Origin: Methylococcales bacterium
GTDB lineage: Bacteria > Pseudomonadota > Gammaproteobacteria > Methylococcales > Methylomonadaceae
Assembly (NCBI GenBank): GCA_026398895.1
Contig: JAPLRZ010000037.1
Location: forward strand, 62,001 to 126,000
Length of the DNA: 64,000 nucleotides
Reading direction: 5' to 3'
The notes under the pieces were generated by a model. The model did not search any database and had not been told where the DNA came from. It worked only from the letters and a program-made list of their open reading frames with translations. A program made the translations under genes and the position numbers. Below are positions 9,401 to 17,413 of this stretch, piece by piece. How positions within the stretch are numbered: the first letter of the stretch is position 1; the number at the start of each line of letters is the position of its first letter.

Positions 9401-10232
9401 GTTCCGCTTGTTGGCGTTTTTTCAGCTCGATATACCAGTCGATAATTTTTTGATTATCAGCAAGTTGCGTGTCCAGTTCCAGCACCGAAGCGGCAAGCAC
9501 ATCACGTTGCTGTTCCAGCTCTTGCCGTGCTGAACTTTCCAATGGAATTTGATGTTGCATTAATCCGTTAATGCGGTCTAGTTCTACCTTTTCTAGTTTG
9601 GCGCGTTCATAAGCCGCCTTCGATAGTTCTGAATAGAGTTCCGTTCCCGTAATGCGTTCAAGCAAACTGGAGCGTTCATCTTTTTTAGCTTTTAAAAACG
9701 CGGCAAAATCACCTTGAGCCAATAAAACCGAACGGCGAAACTGCTCAAAACTTAAATCCACCAAGTTGCTTATCGCCTCTAAAGTGCTGGTTTTTCCCTG
9801 CCCCAAACGTTGCCCACTGTCAATATGACTGAGCAGAATTTCTTGTGCTTGTAACCTACCACCTGCTTTGCCTCTGGCACGGCTGACTTGCCAACGCGCT
9901 CGATAGGCTTGTTTATCTTTGCCGACAAAATCCACTTCCGCGTAGGCATGACTTGCACCACGGCGCAAAATCGAGCGCACATCATTATGTTTTACGCGCT
10001 GATTTTCATCTTCGTCTTTGTGTCCTACTGCAACGCCTACGCCATCGGGCAAGCGCGGCATTTTGTCATACAATGCCAAACACAGCGCGTCCAAAATCGT
10101 GCTTTTGCCCGCGCCTGTTTGTCCTGTAATCGCAAATAAACCGACTGTTTGTAATGCGCCTTCATTCAATAGAATTTCAAATTCATCGGCAAGACTGGCA
10201 AGATTTTTACCGCGTATGGCTAAAATACGCAT
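6492..10232 (-). CDS. sbcC: Exonuclease SbcC, ATPase subunit
   Basis: The 1246-residue SMC-like protein has Walker A GQTGAGKST (residues 37-45), long glutamine-rich coiled-coil arms, a zinc hook CPVC at about residue 616, and a C-terminal ABC signature LSGGESFL (about residue 1151) followed by Walker B (ESLFIDEGFGSLD). With SbcD it forms the Mre11-Rad50-type nuclease that opens DNA hairpins and palindromes. Its start overlaps the sbcD stop by one base (TAATG). A short palindrome (7543-7560) is translated in frame in the second coiled-coil half as RGDFNRP. It is longer than the E. coli protein but has all domains. Confidence 0.95.
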   Translation of the reverse strand: MRILAIRGKNLASLADEFEILLNEGALQTVGLFAITGQTGAGKSTILDALCLALYDKMPRLPDGVGVAVGHKDEDENQRVKHNDVRSILRRGASHAYAEVDFVGKDKQAYRARWQVSRARGKAGGRLQAQEILLSHIDSGQRLGQGKTSTLEAISNLVDLSFEQFRRSVLLAQGDFAAFLKAKKDERSSLLERITGTELYSELSKAAYERAKLEKVELDRINGLMQHQIPLESSARQELEQQRDVLAASVLELDTQLADNQKIIDWYIELKKRQQAEQLASNALADSSQAWNQSEPLRVHLKQVEAAQPLRPLLNHYQQAQTDYDDAEAKLKNAMEAQAAADIKLHAANAQLSTQNAHLLAAETQHQQAQPVLKAIRVLDTRLEVLQTTLNGLNTEQNQLHTELSTAKQQHDTLTKQQAEQHAAWQQLNDWLAEHQALEPLAENWKHWQSELNRYSVLNKQRTEEIITAEKIQSTVDKNQQRLSVLQTDIDAKKQVLHEQQTVLAEFKQQESQYSLDQLHQDKERLELESQQLSRAITLSTQAVAVHTQLSQDTQRLTIIEQTVETTSRQLDILNRQEIINGISLDEAKKALALIEATGHKDAQQLRTLLIQDQPCPVCGALQHPWQTHAIALNNQHTHAQQQRVDELEQEKASLIKIIASNFQAIEQQKEQAIELNHKIILAKESNDILLNDWHILILPNKPVLALQNVDLLPLLTAQHECVTADLAQIKQQEKAALAIQQKIKIAQHTFDTAKQTQESLSNEHTALDKQLTQHKAELRAYLATIDNLETQLNGLVESLAAPCGQLANWQTYLTSPAALSKKVQQFQQNQQQLATVNKNVELTLQQAKLAAQTCGQLQQQLTLKQAVIQRETEQKQSLVLDRDTLIASCRGDFNRPVSADAIDQQLTQLLNAAKTAQQQATTAVNLATTELASQKVEQQHWQTERTRRDDNLQKSLATLNQDLERLTINREQLSELLQQDEHWLDEQKATIAQLEKALQAATALLTIKTDDRKQHETLAVAVQEVTALQTASELQQQKQSLSEQKQERDLQLREDDKKLTNNSDLKVELDKQRYRWEQWQSLNDLIGSSTGAKFRVFAQSLTLEALLIHSNKHLADFAKRYALQRVPSSDLELQIIDRDMADDVRSVHSLSGGESFLVSLALALGLASLSSNKTQVESLFIDEGFGSLDPETLDIAIASLDTLQALGRKVGVISHVPILVERIGAKVVVEKQGGGKSTVTIVGGY
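7543..7560. repeat. Small palindrome translated within sbcC
   Basis: GGGCGATT and AATCGCCC flank a 2-base centre, with CTAC following, which resembles the widespread GTAGGGGCG-type intergenic repeat. Here it lies inside the coiled-coil coding region of sbcC and reads through as CRGDFNRPV (about residues 889-897) without breaking the frame. Confidence 0.6.
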
Positions 10233-11458
10233 TATTCGATTCCTTCTAACAACTCATTAAATAACGCGGTGAGATCGTCAGGCGCGGGCGTGTCATATTT
10301 AGTCTGATAACAGCGTTGAAACACATCCAACGGTTGCAATTCTTCCAGCCGTTGTTCAATCTGCAAATCTGCCAGACTGTTATCATTGCCTGCGTATGCA
10401 GTGGTTATTTTTAATAAGCGTACAGGCAACACACTAATCACCTTTTCAATCTGTTGGCGCAAACTAGGTTCAGGTTTATCCAATTTAATGCGCAATTCCA
10501 CAAACGGATGCTGTGCTTCTGGCAAATCGGCTAAATCTAAACTTTCCAACTGCGCCAGCACATTGGACAGCGTAGCAAAATCTTTGCTGTTAGGAATGCG
10601 TAATAACTCAATACTGCGCGGAATTTTAAGTTTTGTGATAGCTACGCCCTGCCCTGCTGTAACCTCAACTTGCAACACCGAATGCACATAATGGCTTTCA
10701 TCAAATGACAATGGAATCGGTGAACCGCTGTAGCGTATATGCTCATTCGCGCCCACCGATTGCGCCAAATGCAAATGCCCCAACGCCACATAATCAATGG
10801 CTTTAGGAAACAGCTCAACAGGTAGCGCGTGTTGATTACCGCCCAAAATTTTACGCTCGCTGAGTTCCGACACATTGCCATTCACCATATAACAATGCCC
10901 CGTCATAATCAGACTTTCGCCGTGTTGGGCGTGGCTTTGCAATTGGCTAAATAACTCATCGTATAACGATTTAACACCTGTTACTAAGGGATCATCGTCT
11001 TCACTATTGGGCAAATCGGCATTGCGCAAAAATGGCATCGCCCCACACCACGCCTTAATCTCACCTTGTGCATTAGTCAACGGAACTATTAACCTCCGCC
11101 AATCCATAGCCTGATTATCACGCCGCAAACCGCCAACAACATGAACCCCCAACGCATTCAAAATCGACGAAGGCGCGTCCAAGCGCGTTGCCGAATCGTG
11201 ATTACCACCGACTAAAATAATATCCAACGCCGCTTGCTGTTTTTTAGCACTGACTAAAAACTCATACAATTGCGCTTGTGCCTGTGCCGATGGATTTGCC
11301 GAATCAAAAATATCCCCCGCCACAATCAGCGCATCGGCTTGTTTGTCGAGTAATTCAGCCAGCAACCAGTTCAAAAATTGCTGGTGTTCGGTGTGTCGTG
11401 AAACACCGTGTAAGGTATGACCTAAATGCCAATCGGCGGTATGGATGAGTTTTAGCAT
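10232..11458 (-). CDS. sbcD: Exonuclease SbcD, nuclease subunit
   Basis: This metallophosphoesterase nuclease has the ordered motifs TADWHLGHTL (N-terminus), VAGDIFD, VGGNHD, TGHCYM and ALGHLHLAQ, which supply the two-metal site of the Mre11/SbcD family. A TTG start two codons upstream exists, but the ATG at 11458 gives the canonical MLKLIHTADWHLGH start. It is the first gene of the sbcDC operon, with sbcC following by a one-base overlap. SbcCD cleaves palindromic and hairpin DNA, which is notable in a genome with so many palindromic repeats. Confidence 0.95.
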   Translation of the reverse strand: MLKLIHTADWHLGHTLHGVSRHTEHQQFLNWLLAELLDKQADALIVAGDIFDSANPSAQAQAQLYEFLVSAKKQQAALDIILVGGNHDSATRLDAPSSILNALGVHVVGGLRRDNQAMDWRRLIVPLTNAQGEIKAWCGAMPFLRNADLPNSEDDDPLVTGVKSLYDELFSQLQSHAQHGESLIMTGHCYMVNGNVSELSERKILGGNQHALPVELFPKAIDYVALGHLHLAQSVGANEHIRYSGSPIPLSFDESHYVHSVLQVEVTAGQGVAITKLKIPRSIELLRIPNSKDFATLSNVLAQLESLDLADLPEAQHPFVELRIKLDKPEPSLRQQIEKVISVLPVRLLKITTAYAGNDNSLADLQIEQRLEELQPLDVFQRCYQTKYDTPAPDDLTALFNELLEGIE

Positions 11459-11547
11459 AATCAAGATGTGATGTTAATGGTAAGTTTTTTCAATTGTGGC
11501 AGCATTCAGACTTGCGAGGTCTTAAATATCTTGGTAGGTTTGAGTGA

Positions 11548-14505
11548 CTAACTGGATTTTTTGGTTTTCTTCACTTTCTCAGTTTCCATCAGTGGCGCGG
11601 TTAGTTGTTGATAGCGTTCAAATAAAAACGCCACTCGTGCTGGGTCATCTTTACCACCTTTATAACCGTAAGCGGCATCAACGGCTTTGTCTAAGGCGTT
11701 ATGGGCGTTGAGTAAATCAGCGGGCATATTGCCAGCGGCGTAGAGCGTGGCGAGTGAGTATTTTTGTCCTTGCGCTGTGCAGTGCGTTTCTTCGGCTGCT
11801 CGGGCATTCAAAATCTGTTGTGCGGCGGTTTCGATTTTGGAATACAAACCAAGGTTTGAACTCCGTGCGCTGGAGTTCAAACCTTGGTTTGTACGCGGAG
11901 AAATATCGGGAAAGGGAAAGTTGTTGTAAACGATAGTGTTTGAATAGCGGTAATCGCTTTTGAGTCGTCCGCAAACTGTGCGCATCCACGCGTTATGGAA
12001 AGTGGAACAAAGTATTCCAAAATCGTACAGGCTGGCATTGGGGAGCATGAAATTAGCATCACCACAAATCACATTGGCTTCAAAATAGCCAATCGGTACA
12101 AATTTTCGTTGTTCAGACGATACACGCGGGATTAATAAATAGGGTTGGTCGGTTTGGCGAATTTTTTGAAATAAATATGGTATAGCGGCATCTTTTATCG
12201 TTTCTTTATCGGTACTTGCTAAGCGCATTTTTATCACCGCTGCCATGCGTCTTTGAATTTCAGGTGAGTTCATGCGGTCAGTTGCTGTACTGTCTTTGAG
12301 CCATAAACAATAACGCGGCAGGTTGTTAATAAATTCTTCTGAACCTAAAAACGGACGTATGTAGTTAGCCGCAATCGGGTCATTTTGCCGAATATTATCC
12401 GCTTCTTCTGGTGATAATAGTAAATTGCCGCCCTCAGTGGGTTTACTACCGTTTGTCATTTCAGGCGCGTTAGGACTTAACGGCTTTGTACGTTTATCAA
12501 TCAACACAGTAGGCGCGTCCACCAGATACGGGTTGATTTGCGTGGCTTTGATTTCAGTCGGTTCGCCTTTGATGTTGTCGCCATAATCAAATAATCGGCA
12601 ATTTATGTAGGTTGGGTTGCCGCTTTTTGGCAACCCAACATTGACCGCGCCTTGTGTTGGGTTGCAAGAAGACGCAACCCAACCTACGGTATTTTCATAA
12701 TAAAAACCCATAATTACACAATGTACCGCCGCCACGCCGCGCCCTTCGTTACTCCATTGAAAGGTTCGATGGGCAAAATGCAGTTTGATGTTGAGCTTTA
12801 CTAATTCCGTCCATAACAAAGCCACTTGTCCGCCTTGGGTTAAGCTGTTGGTAGAGACAAATGCGACAGGAATCGCTTTATTCGCTTGAATATATCGCGC
12901 CGATTTAACGTGCCACGCGGCAACTAAATCCAACACGCCCGCGCCTTTTATGTCTTTAAAAATAACGGCACAATCGGCTTTCTGTTCTTTTGTTTGAAAG
13001 TTGCTTCCCACAAATGGCGGATTGCCCATGATAAAACTGCACTCTTTAGGTTTAATCACCGTTTCCCAGTCTATTTGTAAAGCATTGGCACAGACAATAT
13101 TGGCTTTTTTCACCAACGGAATGCGGTTGTAATACAAGCCTAATTCCTGCACGCGTAAATTCATTTGATGATCCACCAGCCACATTGCCAGCGTGGCAAT
13201 CTGCACCGCGCTTTCATCTATATCGATGCCGTGAAATTGATGCACGTTACACAAAATCAGGGTATCAACATTGATTTGCGCGGTGAGTGATTTACCCCAT
13301 TGCGCTTTAATCACATCCAATTCCAGCAAGCGCAATTCCCGATAGGCGATAATCAAAAAATTACCGCAACCACAGGCAGGGTCAAAAAAGTTTAGCCCCG
13401 CTAATTTGTTATGAAACGCAGGCGTGTTACTTTTGCTGGTTTTTTTAAACTCAGCCTGTAAATCATCCATGAATAACGGGTTGATGGTTTTTAAAATATT
13501 TTCCTCAGAGGTGTAATGTGCGCCAAACTCGCGGCGTTTTTTGGTTTTCGCAGTGGCAAGCTCATCATCAAAGTGCATAATCGCTTGAAATAATGAGCCG
13601 AAAATCGCGGGGCTAATCTCGCTCCAATCCAGTTTCGCGCATTCCATCAACATGGCGCGTGAATTTTCATCAAATTGGCAATGCGATAATGTGCCTTCAA
13701 ATAACGCGCCATTAATATAGGGAAATTTGCTGAGATGTTCAGACAGGTTTTTAAGTCGTTTTTGCCCGTGATAATGCGGGTGATTCGCCAAATAATCGGG
13801 GTCTGGTTTGTTGAGGGTATCGAATAAGCCAGATAACGCACCGTGTAACTCTAAACCATCGGCATCGGTGTGCTGCAAATAATCCAAAAAAGAACCATTT
13901 TCACCAAACAAGCCAGTGTCTTCGGCAAACAAACAAAACAGTAAACGCACTAAATAATTTTCTAACTCTTTACCGTCATAACCTGTGGCTTTAATAACAT
14001 CGTGTAAATCCGCCATTTTTTCAGCGGCGAGTTTGTTAATGCGTTCCTGCTTTTCAATGGCTATCTTTTCGTAACCTGCTAAAAATTTAAACTGTTCAAT
14101 GTGTTGCGGTAAGTCAGCCAGTTTGATTTTTAACGGTTCAGCGTGAGTGTCTAAGTCGTATAAATGCAGGTTTTGAAAGTCACTGATTAATACACAGCGC
14201 GGCAGTTCTTCATCTTTTAAGTGGTGGAAATACTCGGTTGCCTGTTGGTAGGCTTTGTCTAAATCTTTACCCGCTGATTTCATTTCAATCAGCAATAAAC
14301 TGGGAATAAAACCGTCAATACGTCCTTGTTTGTTGCCCAGTTTTTTAACCCGTTTTTCAAAAGATACAAAGCGGCGATGATTCAACCCGAAAATAGCGCA
14401 TAAACCCCTGATAAAATCCTGTGCTTCGCCCATTTCATAAGTAGAATCTGCAAATTCTTTGGCAAATTTAGTGGCGTTATTTCTCAGGGTTTCAATGGTT
14501 ATCAT
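11548..14505 (-). CDS. MmeI-like type IIG/IIL restriction-modification enzyme
   Basis: This is a 985-residue single-chain enzyme. The N-terminal PD-(D/E)XK-like nuclease site is seen as GRIDGFIP...LLIEMKSAG (Asp64, Glu74, Lys76). A helical linker follows, then an N6-adenine methyltransferase with motif I DPACGCGNF (375-383) and motif IV NPPF (495-498), and finally a target-recognition and C-terminal helical region (IRPFLGSEEFI, LLIPRVSSEQRKFVPIG, CGRLKSDYRYS). The order matches MmeI-type enzymes that methylate one strand and cut about 20 bases away. Two palindromic repeats are inserted in frame, at about residues 606-634 and 871-888. No separate methylase gene is adjacent. Specificity cannot be read; activity depends on whether the insertions are tolerated. 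Confidence 0.9.
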   Translation of the reverse strand: MITIETLRNNATKFAKEFADSTYEMGEAQDFIRGLCAIFGLNHRRFVSFEKRVKKLGNKQGRIDGFIPSLLLIEMKSAGKDLDKAYQQATEYFHHLKDEELPRCVLISDFQNLHLYDLDTHAEPLKIKLADLPQHIEQFKFLAGYEKIAIEKQERINKLAAEKMADLHDVIKATGYDGKELENYLVRLLFCLFAEDTGLFGENGSFLDYLQHTDADGLELHGALSGLFDTLNKPDPDYLANHPHYHGQKRLKNLSEHLSKFPYINGALFEGTLSHCQFDENSRAMLMECAKLDWSEISPAIFGSLFQAIMHFDDELATAKTKKRREFGAHYTSEENILKTINPLFMDDLQAEFKKTSKSNTPAFHNKLAGLNFFDPACGCGNFLIIAYRELRLLELDVIKAQWGKSLTAQINVDTLILCNVHQFHGIDIDESAVQIATLAMWLVDHQMNLRVQELGLYYNRIPLVKKANIVCANALQIDWETVIKPKECSFIMGNPPFVGSNFQTKEQKADCAVIFKDIKGAGVLDLVAAWHVKSARYIQANKAIPVAFVSTNSLTQGGQVALLWTELVKLNIKLHFAHRTFQWSNEGRGVAAVHCVIMGFYYENTVGWVASSCNPTQGAVNVGLPKSGNPTYINCRLFDYGDNIKGEPTEIKATQINPYLVDAPTVLIDKRTKPLSPNAPEMTNGSKPTEGGNLLLSPEEADNIRQNDPIAANYIRPFLGSEEFINNLPRYCLWLKDSTATDRMNSPEIQRRMAAVIKMRLASTDKETIKDAAIPYLFQKIRQTDQPYLLIPRVSSEQRKFVPIGYFEANVICGDANFMLPNASLYDFGILCSTFHNAWMRTVCGRLKSDYRYSNTIVYNNFPFPDISPRTNQGLNSSARSSNLGLYSKIETAAQQILNARAAEETHCTAQGQKYSLATLYAAGNMPADLLNAHNALDKAVDAAYGYKGGKDDPARVAFLFERYQQLTAPLMETEKVKKTKKSS
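11843..11893. repeat. 22-bp-arm inverted repeat inside the restriction enzyme gene
   Basis: Perfect 22-base arms (11843-11864 and 11872-11893; core CCAAGGTTTGAACTCC) flank a 7-base loop. The 51-base element equals 17 codons and keeps the reading frame, adding a NQGLNSSARSSNLGL-like peptide just after the conserved NNFPFP motif. A related but degenerate GGAGTTCAAGG ... GGACTCC palindrome occurs at about 14591-14645. Confidence 0.85.
12607..12687. repeat. GTAGGTTGGGTTGC palindromic repeat inside the restriction enzyme gene
   Basis: GTAGGTTGGGTTGC (12607-12620) pairs with GCAACCCAACCTAC (12674-12687). An inner pair GCAACCCAACA/TGTTGGGTTGC (12630-12640, 12655-12665) nests inside it. The 81-base element equals 27 codons and is translated through (VGWVASSCNPTQG...GNPTY) between VIMGFYYEN and RLFDYGDNIKGEP, blocks that are close together in MmeI relatives as I remember them. 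Confidence 0.85.
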
Positions 14506-14535
14506 AAGGTAGGCTAGATTATATGAGGAATAAAC

Positions 14536-14670
14536 GGTAGTGGGTTAAATTTGTGTTTTTCTTAAATTTAGATTTCATAGCCTATCGTTCGGAGTTCAAG
14601 GCATGACTTGGACGGCACAAAACGTCCAAAACGTGTTTTGGACTCCGTGTAACAGACACACCCACTACCA
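14536..14670. repeat. Composite palindromic repeat (GGTAGTGGGTTAAAT family)
   Basis: The intergenic space between the restriction enzyme and the cyclase begins with GGTAGTGGGTTAAAT and ends with ACCCACTACC. It encloses a second palindrome, GGAGTTCAAGGCATGACTTG ... CCAAAACGTGTTTTGGACTCC. The outer arms recur at 61391-61474, so this is a dispersed element carrying a second repeat inside it. No gene is seen in this stretch. Confidence 0.6.
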
Positions 14671-14695
14671 AATGACGACAGAAAAAGCACATAAG

Positions 14696-16060
14696 CTATT
14701 GATTTACAACATGATTAAATTCAGCATAAATTTCAAATTCAACTGTGGTTTTATAAACATAATATTTGTAGTAATAAGCGTGGTATTCATCTTGGTAAAT
14801 CAACACAGGCGCAAAGCGTTTTGCTGAGGTGTCAGAAAGCCTGTGAGTAACGTGTTGCGGGGGAATATCATATACTTTATTGTTTATTTTTAACGCGCCA
14901 GAAAACTGGTCATTGATTACATCGGCATGGTTGCTATCCGCCTTGCTAGTTGTCTGTAAACTTAACTCTGCGATGAAAGGGATTTTTTCGCCGTCATGAC
15001 CGTATAATTCATAGCGGGCGGTTTCGTGTTTGGGTGCTTGCTTGGTTTCAGTCAAATCGAGGCGATTTAATAGGCTAGGCAATCGCAGTTCTTTGAATTT
15101 TAATTCAACGTTATTAATTCCGCTGTTGATAGCCAACTCCGCATAATAGCGATCTGACTTTGTGACCTCATAATGCACGATGTGGTTGCCGCGTTTAATG
15201 TCAGTGATGACTTGTCTGGATTGATCGGTTTTTTGCCCAGCCAAGGCAATGGGTTGGGCATTATCCAGATACATGGCATCAGGATAAAAACGCACAAAAT
15301 AGACGCTGGTGGTATTTTTATAATAAAAAATGGCTGCCAATGTAGCAATAGAAACGGCGACGAGCATCAACAATACACTGACTGCTAGCTTAGAAACTGT
15401 TTTTTCTTTATGCCCATGTAGCGGCGGTTTTGGGTCACCGTTGTCACGACTAATAACTTCGTAAATTTCAATCGATTCCTCAATACCTTTTAGCCGATAA
15501 CGCCCGTGATTTTGCCACAGTAAATCTTTATAGCTAGCGAGCCAACCTTTCGCGCTATCAAAAACCGCGTAACTTAAATAAATTTGTCCACCATCGGCTA
15601 AGCTTTCAACTCTGGCAGCTCTATTGACATGACGACCAAACACATCGGCTTGCAGGGTGTTAGCAATGGACACTTGCCCCATGTGCAAGCCAATACGCAC
15701 ATTGATAGGCACAAACTCTTGTTGTGAGGCGTTAAATTCATTCAAACGTTGCTGAATTTGCAGAGCGCGTTCCACCGCAATACTGGGCTCAGAAAAAACT
15801 GCCATCACCGCATCACCAATAAACTTGATGATTAAACCCGCATGATCTTGTTCAATAATGTTGGTCAAAATTTCATCATGTTTCATTCTAAACTGAGTCG
15901 CGTACTGTTCGCCTTTTTGTTCGCTCAGTTCGGTAAAGCCTTTAATGTCGGTAAACATAATGGTTAAGACAGCGGTATTTTTCCTTTGAATATAGGATTC
16001 AATATTTAAAATCTCTGCCGATGTGACATTAATTTTTGGTGTTTCATTGGCAATGCTCAT
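14696..16060 (-). CDS. Membrane-anchored class III adenylate/guanylate cyclase
   Basis: The 454-residue protein starts directly with a class III cyclase domain (about residues 28-205). Metal aspartates are in MFTDIKGF (Asp38) and FIGDAVMAVF (Asp83). RIGLHMGQV and VFGRHVNRAAR supply the dimer and transition-state residues (Asn146, Arg150). Lys79 and Asp139 favour ATP, so cAMP is the likely product. A single transmembrane helix (225-247) is followed by about 200 residues of a beta-rich C-terminal domain with no family I recognise. With the cyclase at the N-terminus, that domain should be periplasmic and may sense envelope conditions. It stands alone. Confidence 0.88.
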   Translation of the reverse strand: MSIANETPKINVTSAEILNIESYIQRKNTAVLTIMFTDIKGFTELSEQKGEQYATQFRMKHDEILTNIIEQDHAGLIIKFIGDAVMAVFSEPSIAVERALQIQQRLNEFNASQQEFVPINVRIGLHMGQVSIANTLQADVFGRHVNRAARVESLADGGQIYLSYAVFDSAKGWLASYKDLLWQNHGRYRLKGIEESIEIYEVISRDNGDPKPPLHGHKEKTVSKLAVSVLLMLVAVSIATLAAIFYYKNTTSVYFVRFYPDAMYLDNAQPIALAGQKTDQSRQVITDIKRGNHIVHYEVTKSDRYYAELAINSGINNVELKFKELRLPSLLNRLDLTETKQAPKHETARYELYGHDGEKIPFIAELSLQTTSKADSNHADVINDQFSGALKINNKVYDIPPQHVTHRLSDTSAKRFAPVLIYQDEYHAYYYKYYVYKTTVEFEIYAEFNHVVNQ

Positions 16061-16177
16061 AAAATCTCTCTTTTAGTTTGGTGTTACACAGCCTTACAGA
16101 TGACTTGCAAATTATAACCAGCGAGTATAGTATTCTTTTGCATAAACTATAGTAATTCATAGACATTTACAGTAATT

Positions 16178-17305
16178 ATGACGACACTCAAAGCCTTTAA
16201 ATATAGGCTTTATCCGACAGCACAACAGCAAATCTTATTGAATAAGACGATGGGCTGTGTGCGTGTTGTGTGGAATCATAATGTTGAAGTGTTCAACAAC
16301 TTTGATAAAAATCTAACGGAACAAGAACAACCGCTAAGCACCACACAGCTCAAGAAAAAGTTTGAGTGGATGAACGAAGTCAGTGCAGCGGCATTGCAAC
16401 AAAAAGAAATGGATTTTAAAACGTTCAAGAAAAATTACTTTTCCAAAACTCGCAAAAAGAAAATCGGTAGACCGTGTTTTAAAAACCGTGATTCGCATCA
16501 AAGTTATCGGCTGCCTAATCAAAAGTTCACGCTGAACGATTCAAGCATTCGACTGGAAAAAATAGGCAAGGTGAAACTGATTGTAGACCGCATCGTACCT
16601 GTAGATTGTAAGTTCATGTCGGTGACGGTTTCTAAAAACGTGTGTGGTCAATTCTTTGCCTCGGTATTGGTTGAAATGGAGATTATCCACAAGCCTAAAA
16701 CAGGTAAAACCATTGGTTTAGACATTGGACTCAAAACATTTTTAACTGGCAGTGATGGTTTAACCGTTGAAAATCCAACGTATTTCCGCGAGAGCCAAGC
16801 GGAATTAAAACAAGCGCAGCGTCATCTTTCACATAAAAAGAAAGGTTCGTTGCGTCGCAAAAAGGCAACGTTAAACGTTGCTCGAATTCACAACAACATC
16901 GTTAATCAACGTAAAACCTTCATTCACCAAATCACTGCTAAACTGGTGAATGAATACGATTTTATTGCGATTGAAGATTTAAACGTCGCAGGTATGGTGA
17001 AAAATCATCGGCTGGCAAAATCCATTAGCGACGCTTCTTTTGCTGAATTTTACTCAACACTCAGTTACAAAGCGGCGTGGTATGGTAAAGAAGTGGTCAA
17101 AGTGGATAGATGGTTTGCCAGTTCTAAAACGTGTTCCTGTTGTGGCTGGAAAAACGAAAACTTAACGTTGTCAGACCGCATTTTTGAATGTTTGGTGTGC
17201 GGTTTGAAAAAAGACCGCGATGTAAACGCCAGCGAAAACATTTTAAAAGAAGCACTGAGAGTTAGCAGTGCTATACGAACGCCGAGCGAATGTCAGTCTG
17301 TCTAG
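16178..17305 (+). CDS. tnpB: TnpB (OrfB) of a stand-alone IS200/IS605-type element
   Basis: The 375-residue protein has the OrfB start FKYRLYPT and the RuvC-like catalytic residues Asp182 (IGLDIGLK), Glu266 (IAIEDLNV) and Asp348 (DRDVNAS). The target-nucleic-acid-binding zinc ribbon is CSCCG ... CLVCG (319-322, 338-341). TnpB proteins are RNA-guided DNA nucleases, ancestors of Cas12, which use an omega-RNA made from the 3' end of the element. No TnpA Y1-transposase gene is present, so the element is non-autonomous for transposition. All catalytic residues are intact and there is no frameshift. It lies between the divergent cyclase and the GspE-like gene. Confidence 0.93.
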   Translation: MTTLKAFKYRLYPTAQQQILLNKTMGCVRVVWNHNVEVFNNFDKNLTEQEQPLSTTQLKKKFEWMNEVSAAALQQKEMDFKTFKKNYFSKTRKKKIGRPCFKNRDSHQSYRLPNQKFTLNDSSIRLEKIGKVKLIVDRIVPVDCKFMSVTVSKNVCGQFFASVLVEMEIIHKPKTGKTIGLDIGLKTFLTGSDGLTVENPTYFRESQAELKQAQRHLSHKKKGSLRRKKATLNVARIHNNIVNQRKTFIHQITAKLVNEYDFIAIEDLNVAGMVKNHRLAKSISDASFAEFYSTLSYKAAWYGKEVVKVDRWFASSKTCSCCGWKNENLTLSDRIFECLVCGLKKDRDVNASENILKEALRVSSAIRTPSECQSV

Positions 17306-17377
17306 GCTCTGCCGAAACAGCAGTTTGCGTTGAAGCGTTTAGATGACCACACGATACTTTCGTATGGAATTCGTAAC
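17306..17377 (+). ncRNA. Possible omega-RNA and right end of the TnpB element
   Basis: The stretch after the tnpB stop codon is non-coding and contains small foldable segments, including GATACTTTCGTATGG. In this family the guide RNA spans the end of tnpB and the right element end, with the guide read from the flanking DNA. I infer its presence from position; the exact right boundary could not be fixed. Confidence 0.3.
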
Positions 17378-17413
17378 TATAATGATACACCCTTCAAAAA
17401 CAAGCGATAGACG

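Noticed and set aside
11843-12687. Repeats in the restriction gene as a CRISPR array
   Set aside because: There are only two unrelated palindromes about 700 bases apart, no regular spacers and no cas genes.
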